In this document: positions 63,878 through 64,000 of the stretch, piece after piece
Layout of the letters: the number at the start of each line of letters is the position of its first letter
Position numbering within the stretch: position 1 is the first letter of the stretch
Assembly (NCBI GenBank): GCA_049603835.1
Contig: JBMYSZ010000003.1
Coordinates: forward strand, 186,001-250,000
Direction of reading: 5' to 3'
Origin: Mangrovicoccus sp049603835
GTDB taxonomy: Bacteria > Pseudomonadota > Alphaproteobacteria > Rhodobacterales > Rhodobacteraceae
DNA: 64,000 bases
Made by a program: the position numbers and the translations under genes
Notes under the pieces: generated by a model
Seen by the model: the letters and a program-made list of their open reading frames with translations, nothing else
The model's database searches: none
Told to the model about the DNA's origin: nothing

Positions 63878-64000
63878 CTAACCGCGAATGGCTATGGCGC
63901 GGTCTAGCTGGTCGCGCCAAGTTGCCGGAAAGCGGCCCGACTCCAGCCATTCCATCAAAAGCGGCGCCGCTGGACCCCGCAGTAATTTTGCGGCGCTTGC
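63878..64000 (-). CDS. Unidentified protein, C-terminal 40 residues (5' part beyond window)
   Basis: An open frame runs from the right edge to a TAG at 63878-63880, convergent with truB. The visible residues include LLRGPAAPLLMEWLESGRFP and end in RDQLDRAIAIRG. Length and codon pattern look coding, but I do not recognise the family from the tail alone. Confidence 0.55.
   Translation of the reverse strand, partial: ASAAKLLRGPAAPLLMEWLESGRFPATWRDQLDRAIAIRG

Overview
The window is a stretch of alphaproteobacterial chromosome, most likely from a member of the Rhodobacteraceae. The basis is gene order and protein families recognised by eye: tsaE-(amgK/murU-like)-addB-addA-trxA, hslV/hslU, hrcA-grpE opposite rph-rdgB-hemW, parB-parA-rsmG-mnmG-mnmE-rho-hemJ, maf-aroE-coaE-dnaQ, a DUF3035 lipoprotein, and rbfA-truB. 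DNA is GC-rich and genes are tightly packed, with many 4-nt ATGA/GTGA overlaps. No tRNA, rRNA, CRISPR array or prophage was seen.

Layout. 1-8.7 kb: threonylcarbamoyl-tRNA (tsaE), cell-wall sugar salvage (kinase plus nucleotidyltransferase), AddAB break repair and thioredoxin, all on +. 8.8-11.2 kb: hslV and hslU, split by a small LuxR-type regulator on the other strand and a fragment of a miniature transposon. 11.3-16.2 kb: an MFS transporter and two ABC half-transporters. 16.3-25.4 kb: CCA-adding enzyme, two NUDIX hydrolases, Hsp33, a response-regulator/PP2C phosphatase divergent from an Hpt protein, ilvA, a thioesterase, argG and an exported MsrA. 25.4-35.3 kb: ribokinase-like kinase, malic enzyme, GNAT, mutS, an intact IS630-type element, grpE and hrcA. 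35.4-45.7 kb: rph, rdgB, hemW, a DUF454 protein, then parB-parA-rsmG-mnmG-mnmE-rho-hemJ. 45.7-46.1 kb: an AT-rich gap with all the marks of the chromosomal replication origin. 46.1-48.8 kb: maf-aroE-coaE-dnaQ, transcribed away from that gap. 49-64 kb: rmuC, mutL, two M16 peptidases, a lipoprotein, lspA, purH, a heparinase-like protein, rsmB, an SdhAF4-type factor, dapB, rbfA and truB, with a cut-off gene at the right edge.

How it fits together. The centre of the window is a replication and segregation locus. The gap between hemJ and maf holds a perfect DnaA box, near-matches, two TTAA-N7-TTAA sites of the CtrA type, a GANTC methylation site and a run of pure A/T. Three perfect 16-bp parS sites lie 3-6 kb to the left inside rsmG and at the start of mnmG, beside parA and parB. 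Genes on both sides of the gap point away from it.

The accessory content is small but informative: one IS630-type element that landed in the grpE stop codon and rebuilt it, a TA-targeting miniature element (one complete copy, one fragment), and a family of long imperfect palindromes found at three convergent gene junctions. I did not find a new multi-gene defence or metabolic system. The most rewarding regions are the origin, the palindromic repeats, the miniature element and its relation to stop codons, and the split hslV/hslU locus.
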